Assembly: GCA_014904845.1 (NCBI GenBank)
Contig: MU119436.1
Coordinates: forward strand, 25,567-89,566
From: Acephala macrosclerotiorum
Taxonomy: Eukaryota; Ascomycota; Leotiomycetes; Helotiales; Mollisiaceae
DNA length: 64,000 nt
Direction of reading: 5' to 3'
Below are positions 11,389 to 22,803 of the stretch, one piece after another (positions within the stretch are counted from its first letter, which is position 1; every line of letters starts with the position of its first letter). Both the position numbers and the translations under genes were made by a program. Under the pieces are notes generated by a model that did not search any database, was not told the origin of the DNA, and saw nothing but the letters and a program-made list of their open reading frames with translations.

Positions 11389-12256
11389 CTAATTTGGTCC
11401 GCTTTCCTTGTTCTTGCCCATCCAGAACTCCAAGTCTTCTTTGGTAGCATCTTTCACAAGAACATGGACATGCTCCAACGCCCTCACACTCTGCAGCGAA
11501 ACCCAGTTCTTGAACCAAGTCACTCTCTTCGCATCACCTAACCTCTTCGCGAACGTCCTCTTAACGAACTTCTCGATGATCATCCTACTCTTATCAGTCA
11601 CATCTCCTTTCGTACCATCTGTCTCGATCGGTGTCTTGCTCCACACAACAATGTGAGTGATGTCGGGAGACAATCCGTAAGGCCAATCATTCAGCAAGAT
11701 TTTGTAGTCTGATGGCTCTTCGAAAGGCATGGAGGAGATGTAAGTGAAAGGTGGAGAGCCCCATGGCAGACGATGTTGAATAAGGTAGTTGGTCATGCTG
11801 CCATATTGTTTCTTGATGTCGGCGGACCATGCCATGTACCGGCGAAGATCTGATGGCTTCCGCTTGAGGGTCTCGAGCTTATTCGTAGCTAGCAATCATT
11901 AGCTGGGGATGGGCTTGAACAGCAAAATGAAGATGTAATAATTCAGTCACGTGAAACTCCACAATGCCCCTGACTCGAAGAGCAAAGATGGGCTGGCCTT
12001 TTTAAGGCCCGATCTCGGAGGGGACAATGCATGGGTGAGGACTTGAGATACATGCTATGACTGCAGTCAAAGTAACAAGGAAATTGACACAAGTAGAGCT
12101 TTCCATACCTATGATCACTTTCAGCTCTTCCCAATCGTGCAAATGGACCTCGTCATCCGTTTGAGACAATACCCATCTGTCAACATCTGTCAGAGGGAAT
12201 GGGGCTTCCTCCTCTGCAACCTTCTCTTTGTCAAGAGGATTTGTGTTATCCCCCAT
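11389..12256 (-). CDS. GIG1: DUF3605 protein, N-acetylglucosamine-induced protein 1 (GIG1)-like
   Basis: Two exons, 12256-12109 and 11888-11389, give 215 aa. Splicing (GTATGG donor, CTAG acceptor) creates the Ala of IIATNKL and joins the acidic N-terminal part (VDRWVLSQTDDEVHLHDWEELKVII is its end) to the DUF3605 core. Core motifs seen are KRKPSDLRRYMAWSADIK, LPWGSPPFTYIS, NDWPYGLSPDITHIVVWSK and HVHVLVKD near the end. The family member Gig1 of Candida is induced by N-acetylglucosamine; the biochemical function is unknown. At 220 bp the intron is long for this window and contains a GTCACGTG site (11,946-11,953). It is divergent from CBR1. Confidence 0.85.
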
Positions 12257-12618
12257 TTTGTTGCTCTCAACAGTTTACAACTTGGTTGTCAAACGTTGTT
12301 GATGTGTTCAGAGTGAGGATCTAATCTAATCGATCGTGATCCATGTTCAGGACAATGCTTCCTAAAGGGTTGAGCGGAACCGAGACCGCTTGCCGAAGCT
12401 TAGCTTTTTCCGGCAAAACGAACCACAACTTCTCGACATCCCCAGATTCTGTCAAAAGTCCAGACATTGCTCGACAACCTTTCTCCTCTTTGTCTGGCAT
12501 CTTGTCTCTGACACCTGTCTTGACTCGACCGGAAATTCTTGTCGCAGACCCAGGACAGCAGTAATCAGCTCAGCGTCGCATCTGACATTTCCCCAACAAT
12601 ATCCCACCAGAATTCACA
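12257..12618. promoter_or_regulatory. Divergent promoter region, DUF3605 / CBR1
   Basis: The 362 bp between two divergent start codons must contain both promoters. ORFs reading through it are shadows. No specific site is claimed. Confidence 0.5.
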
Positions 12619-13771
12619 ATGGCCAGCCCATTCCTGTCGAAGGAGTACATCAATGGCGTGTATATCCCATCTGGACTTCTGATTGTGGGCACCTTGATTG
12701 TCAAGTCGGAATGGCTTCCTTATGCCGTACTTCTTGCGTTGGCTCTGGGCGGGTTCAAGATCTTTAGCGGTGGTACGTGTTCATCAACAATCATGGCGGA
12801 CTGAACATGCCTTTGAGAAGTCGATTAACACTATTCCCAGCAGCCAAACCGGTTCTCAAGCCTGATGCCTTCCAAGACTTTGAGCTTACGGAGAAGACAA
12901 TCATTTCCCACAATGTAGCAATGTAGGTCGAACACCAACACCACCCCCAGGCAATAGCTAATCTCTATAGCTACCGATTCAAGCTCCCTACCCCGAACTC
13001 AATCCTCGGTCTGCCAATCGGTCAGCACATTTCCATTGCAGCCACTCTCCCCCAATCAGACGGCGCATCAAAGGAAATTGTTCGCTCCTATACCCCCGTT
13101 TCCGGTGACCACCAACCTGGCTCCTTCGACCTCCTCATCAAGTCGTACCCCACCGGTAACATCTCTAAGCACATGGCATCTCTGGTCGTTGGACAAACAA
13201 TCAAAGTCAGAGGACCAAAGGGCGCTATGGTCTACACTCCTAACATGATCCGCGCTTTTGGCATGATTGCTGGAGGAACTGGAATTACACCCATGTTGCA
13301 GATCATCCGTGCTGTTATTCGAGGCCGCGCTGCTGGTGACAAAACGCAAATTGATCTCATTTTCGCCAATGTTAACCAGGAGGATATTCTGTTGAAGGAG
13401 GATTTGGACACATTGGCGAAGGAGGATGCTGGATTTAGAGTACACTACGTCCTGAACAACCCACCTGAGAAGTGGGAGGGTGGTGTTGGATTTGTTACTC
13501 CAGAGATGATCACGGTATGTTGCTTCTGCACGTTTTTATTGCTTGGCTATGATCGACATCGAGTCCCACTGCATCAAGCCCCACTTTCGGTCCCAGATCA
13601 ATGCTAACAATCTCCCAACAGAACTGGCTCCCCAAGCCCGCGTCTGACGTCAAGCTCCTTCTCTGCGGTCCTCCTCCCATGATCTCAGCCATGAAGAAGG
13701 CCTCTGAGGGTCTTGGCTTCACCAAGGCAAGACCAGTCAGCAAGTTGGAGGATCAAGTGTTCGCTTTCTAG
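12619..13771 (+). CDS. CBR1: NADH-cytochrome b5 reductase, microsomal type
   Basis: Four exons: 12619-12772, 12841-12922, 12971-13514 and 13622-13771, total 309 aa. The acceptor of intron 1 could be three bases later, removing one Ala. Residues ~14-50 form a membrane anchor ([24 protein letters not shown]). The FAD domain carries RSYTPVSG and the [18 protein letters not shown] stretch. The NAD domain carries [12 protein letters not shown] and CGPPPM near the C-terminus. The enzyme passes electrons from NADH to cytochrome b5 for sterol and fatty-acid modification at the ER or outer mitochondrial membrane. The protein ends in VFAF, close to the usual family C-terminus. Complete and apparently functional. 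Confidence 0.93.
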
Positions 13772-14479
13772 GCGGTAAAACCGTGCGACGAAGGGTGAGC
13801 GGACGCAGGTATTACAAAAGTAAAATAATACATAAACCTCTGGCAATACTTAGCGGGTTTTTGTTGTTGGGACACGCTGCGATTTGGTACTCGAAGGGGT
13901 TTGAAGACCTGGCGCTGGAGATGAGAAGAACAAGACTTCGCAAATAGTTTGTTGAATGTCGGATCCTTTCTCCTTCCAGTTTGGGCCTACTCTCCTTGAG
14001 ATTCTCTGGCAGATTAAGGGACATTGAGAGCGTGGTGTATTAACAAATACCTGGCGGAGCACCTTTGGAGGAGTTTCGATGCATTGTTGAAAGCGATCAC
14101 ATATCTCAACCAGCGAGTGCATGCTAAAGTGGTTCAAATTCTCTCTCTAGCCCTTCTAATGCTGTACTTATTTCGGTTTTTCTCTGTTACATGTCCTGCG
14201 ACTTCGCGTAAAACCTGGATATGAAGAGCAGCCCGAATTGCGAGTACTACTCAGACGTCGCTTCTTCTTCTTGCATTGTTCCCGCCACCAAGCATCGTGG
14301 GAGAATAAATGTGTTGGGTGTTCCTTCATATTTCCACCAAGAACTTGCATTAAGTACACCACCTTCCTCACCACTTTTCTCACCCCCCAGTCGTTCTTCC
14401 TTCACAACATAGCTATCCCACCAACCATTGGTCCCCAGCACACCTCCTGCCTCACAGATCAAGGCACCTTCTCTTCACT
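13772..14479. other. Intergenic, 3' flank of CBR1
   Basis: Contains a C/T-rich patch near 14,260-14,410 but no supportable gene. Confidence 0.3.
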
Positions 14480-14955
14480 TCACAAGTCACACACTCCACT
14501 GCCTTGCATCTTATATTCTCGTTCTATCCCATAGTGAAGAAGCGCTCCAACAAACATATCCATCTCATCAGCATCTTCCGAGATGCCAAACGCCGTCACG
14601 CATTGCAGAAAAGACCGTATGACTCCGTACAAGTTGTTGACCATGTAGCTATGCACATAATCCAAATACTATCCGTTTTGTAGTTTACCCCTCGGCATTG
14701 CAATTTCTCTGGGCCTTATTCCTTCCACTCCCTTGAAGATAAGAATCGAGTCAATCGTCTCCCAGTATGAAATCTCCAACAGAATGATACCAAGGCTATA
14801 AATTTTATGTCGCTTTTGTAGCTTTTCCCTTGCACAGTATGTTGTGCGCGTCCTTGCACTTGAGGGTGCCCGATACAGCCTTCTTTGAAATTCTGGCCCG
14901 TCCAATATTCTCTTTTCCTCCACTGGATTTCCATACTTGGAGCGCTCTGTTCCAT
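14480..14955 (-). pseudogene. Kinase-like remnant (fungal HET-associated type)
   Basis: Reading leftward, one frame gives GHPQVQGRAQHTVQGKSYKSD, resembling the activation-segment end of fungal pseudokinase-like domains (YRHPxxQG). The reading then shifts by one frame into IYSLGIILLEISYWETIDS, the classic kinase helix F. After an in-frame TAG (14,672-14,670, plausibly CAG to TAG) the same frame continues as YLDYVHSYMVNNLYGVIRSF and FGISEDADE, like the C-terminal Yxx-FGI-DDE part of these domains. No catalytic loop or N-lobe is visible, so only the 3' portion survives. One frameshift and one stop make function unlikely. Family assignment is from memory of the motifs. Confidence 0.5.
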
Positions 14956-15303
14956 CGGAGCATAAGCTCTACTAATAGAGAGAAAGTCTCACGCCTTATA
15001 GCCTCCTCCATGTGTCTCCATAATCCCCGACTTATATCAGCCTTGACTCGTGCGTGCGCTCGAAGATGCGAGGTTAGCTGCTGAGTCTGAACAGCTAGTG
15101 TTTGTGGAAGAAACGAAACGGAGCTTGACGGAGGTTTATTTTTATTATTGCGGCCTAAATTTCAATCGAGCTTTAGCATAACGCCGACTCGTCTTGGCCT
15201 GGGATTAACTTACTTGAATGCACCGTCCCTTCGAGTTTAAAGAAGTCCTGCACCAATTGCCAACGTAGATTCCATTTGAATTGGGAAAGAAAGCTTCTGC
15301 TCG
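14956..15303. other. Intergenic; may hold unrecognisable remains of the kinase-like gene
   Basis: Minus-strand frames upstream of the kinase remnant stay partly open but show no identifiable motif. Nothing else is seen. Confidence 0.25.
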
Positions 15304-16245
15304 TCACCTGCATCCGTCCCTTCGGTCTATAAGCCTTCTGGACTTCCGGATCCCAGTAGCCATGCTAGATTTCTTCAGGGGTTTCTTGTCTCCACCTCGG
15401 GGTCGACCATTATTCTTAGCTTCATTCGATGAACTGCGGCTGATATTCCTCTTTCTAGCAACCTTCTTTCTCTGCACAGGTTTGCTCTCGGTCTCAAGAG
15501 ATTCGTTCTCCAATCTCATAGTCTCGCGATTGAAACAGTAAAACTCTATCTGCCAATAGTCAATGGCTTGTATGCTTTTTCGAGACTGTGCATAACCTCG
15601 CTTTTCGCAAAGACCTTGCCAGTGTCTCGCCCGGTGACGATGATAAATGGTATCAAAGACTAATCTGTGGATCTCATGTTGTGGTATAGTCGACGTTTTC
15701 GATGTGAATTGGGTGTACGTTGAGAGCCAGTCGAATTGACTCGTATGTTGGAAGAAATAAAGATCGTGTTGAGCCTGTTGGTTTTTAAGAAGATCTTCCT
15801 CTTGCAAATTTTGGCCCCGCTGGCGTTTCTCGTTGATGAAACTGTCATGGTAATATGACTCCCAAAAATCTGCCTCGATTTCCCAATATCGACTGTCAAA
15901 AATGTTCTTTTGTCGCCATTCCTCATGAACGAACGTTGCGCTAAGGCAAGTTATTGATTCTTGTAAAGCTTCAATTCGATGGATCCATTGCTTTGCGTCC
16001 GCGACAACGCATGGCGTCGACTCACGCGAGATAGCATCGTAAGTTGGCGTATGGTGTCCTTTAATTCTAAGCAAGTTGGCTATCTCATTGGGATCTGGTA
16101 CCGCTTCGGTGGGCGAGGGGACTAAATCAACACTTCGCGGGGATAGTGGGCTTCGAGGTGATTTATCTGCAAGTCTCGAATACATTTCCGTTCTGGTGTG
16201 CATACTGTCTATAGGTCCTTCAGTTGAGGCCGCTGCTGGAGGCAT
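15304..16245 (-). CDS. Hypothetical protein, 313 aa
   Basis: An uninterrupted frame of 314 codons including the stop runs from ATG 16245-16243. The frame is open a little further upstream without another ATG, so an upstream exon is possible. Residues 1-55 are Ser/Pro-rich and disordered. Residues ~70-245 look folded and are rich in Trp, Tyr, Phe and His (FWESYYHDSF, QHTSQFDWLSTY, RHRARHWQGLCEKRGY). The last ~70 residues are Lys/Arg-rich with nuclear-localisation-like clusters (RKKVARKRN, KKPLKKS). I recognise no family. Codon use and the long open frame support a real gene, in contrast to the broken neighbours. Confidence 0.6.
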   Translation of the reverse strand: MPPAAASTEGPIDSMHTRTEMYSRLADKSPRSPLSPRSVDLVPSPTEAVPDPNEIANLLRIKGHHTPTYDAISRESTPCVVADAKQWIHRIEALQESITCLSATFVHEEWRQKNIFDSRYWEIEADFWESYYHDSFINEKRQRGQNLQEEDLLKNQQAQHDLYFFQHTSQFDWLSTYTQFTSKTSTIPQHEIHRLVFDTIYHRHRARHWQGLCEKRGYAQSRKSIQAIDYWQIEFYCFNRETMRLENESLETESKPVQRKKVARKRNISRSSSNEAKNNGRPRGGDKKPLKKSSMATGIRKSRRLIDRRDGCR

Positions 16246-16719
16246 TCGCGAATCAGCAACCACAAACGCTGAAGGGGAGGGATGGTTCGTTATGTTGTGT
16301 TGTAGGCAATGTATTCTCTAAGTGAGGTTCTCGCGAGAGCGCCGTAATCCCGGAGTACACTAAGCCGTAAGGGAATAGATAGCCTTTGACGTGACTTGAG
16401 CTTACTCTTTGGGCGAGCGATTAAGTGGCGGTGCAAGCCACACGCGCTGAAAGCTTCGTGGCTTTTCATGTGGTTCTATAGAAAGATGCCTCTTGCCGCC
16501 GGGAAAGTACAAAGGGGGTGGGGTAACTCTTATTGAAAGCCAATGATTTCTTTGCCAGGCGGGAGAGAAATGGCAAAGCATGTCTCTGCAGGCAGCCATG
16601 CGCCCATAAGTACTCTCTGTATTTCCCTGGGTGTCTTGTATTGAACAGTTTTATCGTGTTTCCTCGCATCCCTTTAAACGGAGAAGGAGTACTACAATGT
16701 AATTTAGAGACCTTTTAAA
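16246..16719. other. Intergenic bordering the first AT-rich island
   Basis: Contains the upstream region of the hypothetical gene. Base composition is normal up to about 16,700, then turns sharply AT-rich. No gene seen. Confidence 0.3.
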
Positions 16720-17560
16720 AACTGTTTTATTTCTCGAATTACAATGCTTAAAAGCTTTTAAAAGTCTTAATATTCTTTAAAACTAACTTTTTATTATACA
16801 AAAAAAAATCGAAGTTTTAAAACGTAATAATTGTAATATTATTTTTTATTTAATATTATTAAAAATTAAAATTTATTTCGAAATTTTAATTTTAATTAAT
16901 TAGTAATTAAAATTAATTAAAAAAAATTTTATATTAAATAAATTATAATTAATTATAATTATTTTATAAAAATAATTTTAAAGTTTATTATATATTAAAA
17001 TACTAGTCACGTGTAGTACTAAGTAATATTGGAATTAGCTTCTATATATTAAAATTAAAATTACATTTTTTATTAAAATAAAATAATAATTATAATAATT
17101 TATAAAATACAAAATATAAATTTATTAATAAATATTATAAAATTATAAAATTATAAAAATTTTTACTTATAATAAAATAAATAAATTTTTAAAACGTAAA
17201 ATTGTATTTAAAAAAATTTATAATTAAAAAACGATTTTAAAATTTAAAATTTTTTAAATATATTTTATTATAAAATTTTATTAATAAATTAATAAATTAA
17301 TTAAATTTTATATATTATAATATTAAATTAATAAATATATTCGTTATTTTTCAAAGTTATATTTTTTATTATAAAAATAATTAATTTTAATAAATTAAAT
17401 AAAAACGAATTAAAATTAATTACGTTTTATAAAATATTATTATATTAAATATTAGAAATTATTAAATTTCTATATTTTAAAGTTGTAAATATATAATTCC
17501 TTAGTATTATTCTAATCGAGTTTTGGTACGATTGGCACTTTTTTTATTTAAACGAATTAT
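16720..17560. repeat. Short RIP-mutated AT-rich island
   Basis: About 840 bp of nearly pure A/T, in which remaining G and C are mostly CpG (AACGAA, AACGTT contexts). A non-AT patch at ~17,001-17,050 contains GTCACGTG followed by TAGTACTAAG. It lines up with 38,931-38,990, with the differences largely C/T and G/A, so both are probably decayed copies of one transposon terminus. No ORF remains. Confidence 0.7.
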
Positions 17561-18492
17561 CGAATACTCTTCGAAATTCTTGGTTACCGAATACGAAGAA
17601 TGCAAGCGTCCCTGGAATTGACACATTTTAGAAAAATAAGTTTAAAAACTTAGATTGGACAATGTCGAGAAAAATGAGATGGCATGACTTTATACATCGC
17701 AAACTCCAAGAGGAAAAACTGGAACAACACTGTTCAATGGCTTAAATTTTGCTTCATATGCTTGAGGCAGATTCCGTAAGGCGTTACTCGGCAAACTACT
17801 GCCGATATCACTTTGACAGCCTCCATTTACCAGAGTACGTAATGCTTTGCAGGTTGCATTGATTGTACTGACTGCGTAGTAGTGAATTGGGGACACATCA
17901 AGAGCTGCAGAGCCCGCATAAACGTAATGCAGACTTAGCAGGACTTGATGTTCCCAATGCCTCCCGCCGCTTTCGCCGAAATTCAGAGCAGTCAACCGCC
18001 GCGCCGGTATTGGATAGTTAGGAAGACCCTCCTCCCGTTATTTCACGCATAATTTCTGAGGAACCGCTGGAGACTATAAAATCTTAATACCAGCCCCAAG
18101 TTTTAAAGGCCGCTCTCTTTAAGGATTTACCAAAAAATATTACAATTTTATTAAAACGCTTTAAAAAATTCCAAAAAATTCCAAAAAAAAAAAAAAAAAA
18201 ACATTCTTATATTAAGAGAATAAGTTATCCGTTTAAACGTAAAAAGTCGAAAAATTAATATAACAAATATACTCAAAACTATTAACAAAAAAAAAGGCAA
18301 TAAAAGTAATATAAAAGTTCACTCGTCGTACTATTCAAACAAATATATATATATATATTAAAGATAGTAAATCATTTATAAGATGCTTGAATATGTTAAA
18401 GAGCTTTGCTATAATTTTATTCAAAGTTATAAAGCGAAATCAACTTTAAGTTAAAGTGCTGATCACGAGCACTGTCATTAAGCCACACCAAG
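17561..18492. other. Gene-poor spacer with normal-composition patch
   Basis: Between two AT-rich stretches lies a 17,640-18,100 patch of normal composition with a 101-codon minus ORF (17,690-17,995, SLHYVYAGSAALDVSPIHYY) of no recognisable family. A poly-A run of about 20 near 18,182 and a (TA)n run near 18,343 follow. Confidence 0.3.
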
Positions 18493-19134
18493 TTGGCGGC
18501 GTTCCAACGGCAAAGTCGGGGGCGAGTCCTCCTAATCCTATGGGATAGGAGGCCCGTATCAGACGAAGATGAGCTGCTAGCACAAGCTTCACCACACATA
18601 CAGGTGCTGAGCTCTACACTGGATATCGAAAATGATGTGGACGTCTCTGGGACAGTCCCACCGGATGTGAATCATCCCAGTCAAAAATTCGCCAAAGATA
18701 ATTCCAGTGGAGAAAAGGAGTCAAGTGAAGAGCCATCTGATGTCAACAAATCCGACCAAATGGGCCATGTGAAGAAGAGCCATCTGGGGGATCCAACGGT
18801 TGTCGAAACACAACTCCAGCTCTATATGGATCTAAAAAGCGCTTCCATTCATGATGAATACGTCACCGCGAAGCACAAGATTCGATTCTCTGGTCTTTCC
18901 TTCTTTCAATCCGAGTCTTGGAAGTTCCGGTTCATGTTAGGCCTCTGTAGTCATATTGTTCACGTTTTCGGAGGGTTTGTTGCAGATTCCCTACCTCCCC
19001 TGATAAACGCGTGTCTAAAAGAACAATCCCAACGTCAACATCGGAAGCTTCAACAGAGGAAACTTCCTAGCCTTGACCGCAACTCGAGTCGAAGAAGCGG
19101 ACGCATTGCAATCAAAGGAAAGAGGTCCGGGTAA
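18493..19134 (+). CDS. Hypothetical ORF, probably an exon of a damaged or spliced gene
   Basis: A 213-codon open frame without an early ATG (first Met is about 90 codons in). It ends at a good splice donor, GTAAGT at 19,131, with a plausible acceptor CTTAG at 19,188-19,189. The middle is acidic and Ser-rich (DNSSGEKESSEEPSD). The C-terminal half holds a possible helical segment (FRFMLGLCSHIVHVFGGFV) and a basic tail (NSSRRSGRIAIKGKR). An acceptor ACATACAG at 18,594-18,601 suggests an upstream exon that I could not find. No family recognised. It may be a gene that has lost its 5' end to the adjacent AT-rich sequence. Confidence 0.3.
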   Translation: MAAFQRQSRGRVLLILWDRRPVSDEDELLAQASPHIQVLSSTLDIENDVDVSGTVPPDVNHPSQKFAKDNSSGEKESSEEPSDVNKSDQMGHVKKSHLGDPTVVETQLQLYMDLKSASIHDEYVTAKHKIRFSGLSFFQSESWKFRFMLGLCSHIVHVFGGFVADSLPPLINACLKEQSQRQHRKLQQRKLPSLDRNSSRRSGRIAIKGKRSG

Positions 19135-19841
19135 GTCAAGGTAAGATACGGTTGTTTGGTTGTATGCTGACGACTGGTCAAAGACTTAGGCTACAATGCC
19201 GATCGGCGATCATGCGACATCTATCTATCCTATGTCCGCGTCTGGGCCACGTTTAGGAGAAAAGTGGTTTTTGGGAAGGCGAAAAGACCTAGCCTGCGAA
19301 GTACGGTGACACAAGTCAGCACAAATCAGCGGCAAACACAGTAGAAGTTTGCCATATATAACGGTGGAGTTGTCAGGTCTGAAATCAATGAGGAATATTG
19401 AGGTCGCTGTTATTTCCTTTGCTTCATTTGTCCGTTAGGCTTTCGTGGGCGTCGCAGATATCAGGATGTTCGCCCCCCAGGGGCCACCGGGCCTGAAGCC
19501 TGTATGACAGCAGAACGTGAAATTTTCTGAGTTGACCATGGACTTCTGCATTCATCTCAATTTTCACCCTCAGTCCTGTCCGGCGCCTGAAGAAAGACGC
19601 TCGATAACTCTAGGATTTTTGATGCCGCACTCTCGCATGGAATTTGATTCAGTAAGCACGACGGAAATACATCACGTTCACATCCAGGTAGAACTTCACC
19701 GAGAAACGCAATATACAACACGAGTATCATAGTACAGTTCAATTTAAAAGCATGATATTGAAGTACTCCTGAAAATATTAGAACTCCTTTCTGCGCCTTG
19801 TGGGTACTTCAAACAACCTCTAGCGCTCGCCTTTTTTTGCC
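19135..19841. other. Intergenic, no supportable gene
   Basis: Contains a possible short 3' exon of the preceding ORF and a weak 71-codon ORF (19,517-19,732). Nothing else seen. Confidence 0.3.
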
Positions 19842-20469
19842 TTATTGGACTTTTGGAGGAGCATATGCGAGGTCTTCCCTTTTTATCGTTATCTTCAAAC
19901 ATTCAGCTTGTAGGTGATCCCTAGCATTGCGTTGCTCATCGCCTAACTCGATGGAAGCTCGCTCAACCTCTTCAGCATTTCGAAATTCCTCCTCCGATGC
20001 AGCGAGCAAAGCCTCTGTTATACTCTGGCATGATTTTGCTAGGTCTCGTAGATGTCGTCGGCTTTTCTTGAAATCCTGGGAACTTGGACATTGTTCTTCC
20101 ATGTTGTGCTCGTTGAGACGTACTGGCTTCAGAGATCTGTCGGTGTGGGTGCGATAGTGGCATGCCTTTTCTTGGGGCGCTTTAGGGTTGAGTGGTCGGA
20201 AGCAAGATTCTGCGTCGCGTTGAGGGAATGAAGTCAAGAAGTTCGTCACGTCGGTCCAAAGAATACATTAACATCTCGAGATCTTTGAAGGCTATGAGCG
20301 ATAGGTTGCCGATCCCATCCAGAAACGCCTCAGATCCACCGATCACCCTGCCGTCGTCACCTAAAATATTCAAAGCAAATCCAGTCACTAGGCTGTCAAC
20401 AAGATCAACTTTGCGAAACTCTGCTCTACAGCTAGCCTCTTCGTCTACGGCGGATTGATGTTCCCTCAC
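19842..20469 (-). pseudogene. Hypothetical helical protein, likely frameshifted
   Basis: Two overlapping minus-strand frames appear to be parts of one gene. The upstream frame (20,469-20,182) contains LVDSLVTGFALNILGDDGRV and IAFKDLEMLMYSLDRRDEL. The downstream frame (20,249-19,842) continues with a long helical, coiled-coil-like region (FRNAEEVERASIEL, DEQRNARDHLQAECL). They overlap by about 70 bases without a usable GT donor, so a frameshift near 20,200-20,240 is more likely than an intron. No ATG starts the upstream frame. Family unknown. It could also be two unrelated ORFs. Confidence 0.35.
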
Positions 20470-20827
20470 ATCCTACATTCCATTGCAAATAAATCCATCA
20501 AGGGTGTCTATTCGCTAGTGCACTAAAGTCGTCTCTATCCGACCTCAATGGCGATTCGATTAAAAATAATTGTGGGAATGTGTCGCCTGCCAGGCCGAGA
20601 GGCTTTGATAGGTGGAGAGTATTAAAGCTGGATTGGGCAGTGATCCAAGACAATTGTCTGACGGGGAAGATTATACTAGCCAGGGAGGCCAGGAACTCTT
20701 ATCCAATCGAGCCTCCATCATCCGGAGAGGTGTCTGATTCCTCACCCTTGGCACTACTGAAGAAGCATTATGGTATATTGACATGCTGCTCTAGACTACT
20801 AGCAAGAAGAAGAAAGCCTCATCGAAA
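20470..20827. other. Intergenic
   Basis: An 83-codon plus-strand ORF (20,580-20,831) reads into the start of the ankyrin remnant but has no motif. Nothing firm. Confidence 0.25.
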
Positions 20828-21890
20828 ATGAATAGTGATGAAGGCGAGTCTGCGTCCGAGGGTAGGTCAAAAACGATCAATCCAGCTGACCGGCCTCTCT
20901 AACGACAGTCTGTCAAAGTGTACGTCGAGCTCACGGATGACGATATGGCTTCCGTCGATGCAACGACTTATGTGTATGCTCATTGAATGAAGGGCTTAAG
21001 GGGCCTGTGGAGTCCAGAGCGCTTTCTTCAATCTCGGAAAGCACAACAATTACTGAGGAACGAAACGATGTTGAGAACCGAGGAGCAGATTCTCGCCTCG
21101 ACAATGAAGATCTCTCCTACGCTCTGACAGGCGACCATCTCTGCGGCACCATCACGACCGGAAATTACGATGAACTCCAACGACTTCTGGAAGATCGCTT
21201 TGACCCGAACGGCGCATGCAAAGTTATGGCTATCCACTCTAGGCCGCATCATCTCTGGGAAACAAGGACATGGTGCGTCTTCTGCTTGACTATGGCGCCA
21301 ACGTGAATTCTGTAGGGGGTCGATACCAAACTCCGCTGATCGCAGCAACCATGGCCAGTCGGAAGAGCATCACTGAGCAGCTACTCAAAGCCAAGGCAGA
21401 CGTCCTAGCAGATGGTGGTGTTTATGTCAACGCTCTCTACCAAGAAATTGATCATTCCCGATTAGGCTATCGCGGAGATGCTACTCGAGCGCGGGGCTTG
21501 GCTCACTGGCAACTATCGCGAGATCGTCGACCTAGCTCGCGAAAAGCATGACGAGGAGATGCAAGACTTGCTTGAGAAATATGATTGGAGAAGGCAGTGC
21601 CGACGTGCTATAACTTACGCCAAATAACAAAGACGAGCGATCGAGCAAGGAGGCAACGAAGGAGGACAAATTGTCAGGCCGTCGAAAGTAAATTGGTGGC
21701 TATTGTGAAGGCTGCTTTGGAAGCGGGAGCGAACCCGAGTATCGTGGATATGATCCGAAATGCTATGGAACCTGTTGCGACCTTGGTTCATATATTGAAG
21801 GATCAGGATAGGCAGGGGCAAGGTCCTGAATATCGGAAGGAAATCGAGGGTAGGCTTGGCTCGGATTCGGATGAGAGTGATATTGAGTAG
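20828..21890 (+). pseudogene. Ankyrin-repeat protein, multiply disrupted
   Basis: Three frames together encode one ankyrin protein. Frame 1 gives LCGTITTGNYDELQRLLEDRF. After a frameshift near 21,225 the next frame holds GYPL, an in-frame TAG at ~21,239-21,241 (fits CAG to TAG), then AASSLGNKDMVRLLLDYGA, NVNSVGGRYQTPLIAATMAS and EQLLKAKADVL, typical ankyrin helices. A second frameshift near 21,465 leads to AIAEMLLERGAWLTGNYREI. A third frame ends with LVAIVKAALEAGANPSIVD and an acidic tail. A possible first exon, MNSDEGESASE, starts at 20,828. At least two frameshifts and one stop rule out a working product. Partners unknown; ankyrin repeats mediate protein binding. Confidence 0.7.
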
Positions 21891-22803
21891 TCGAGGAAGG
21901 AATCACCGAGGAGCAGTTCGCTAACACGGTCATCTCGGTCACAAGTATCGTTTCAGGGCCTTCCTTCGAGAACTAGACCAGATCAGAGGTTCGAAAGATA
22001 AATGCTTGTAGCTGGAATCGCATCATCCGAGGAAAGATTCGAGCGGCGCGGTGCGTCGCAAATTTGAGGCACAAACTGGAGAATCGAGAACGAAAGTGAG
22101 CACTCGTGGCTACTCTCTTAACTATATCCTGTCGCTAAAATAACTGGAAGGTTTGGGACATTTTGGTATCCAAAAGTTGTAGCTCTAGTACAGAAATCGG
22201 TCAGGTAACCCAGCAAATTTCTGCACGTGGCAAGCACTTCTTAAAACTTTTGCAAACCAAAGCCGAATTCCCTGCGACTGTGAGAATTACATTGTCCTCA
22301 TCCTTCTCGTGCCTTTCTTTCCTATTTGTCACGAGCGCGAATCTCTACCGCTTGCGACGGAACTGACCAATCAAAGTACGGCATCCCGATTGGGAAATTT
22401 ATCCTCCTCAATTGATTACACGGCAACCATGCTATGTGCTTACACATCCACGAGGGGGATTGAATACCATTTTCTTTGGGCATTCGTTGACAGGTAGCCT
22501 TATTCGTAATACCTGGTGCCACTAGCATGGCTTTTCTTCGAGATAACTGGATTGAGTGTTCGGGTCTCGATCGTATATCCGAAGGCTCAAGTGCTGTGTA
22601 ATGCATCAAGATTTGTAATCCATTCCTGAGACTTGACCATTCCTTTCAGAAGTATAAAATGATGTGGGATTCCGGCTTGGAAGTCTTTCCTCAGAAACTC
22701 GTTAACCCGCATTTATACTCATCGCTTAAGCTTCTCCCATACACGCATGTCGCTGGCGAGACAACGAGATCAAGTTCTTCATACTCCTGGTACCAACCTC
22801 ATC
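21891..22803. other. Intergenic between two pseudogenes
   Basis: About 0.9 kb with no recognisable gene. The segment before 22,804 should be the promoter of the reductase. A GCACGTGGC site lies near 22,223. Confidence 0.3.
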
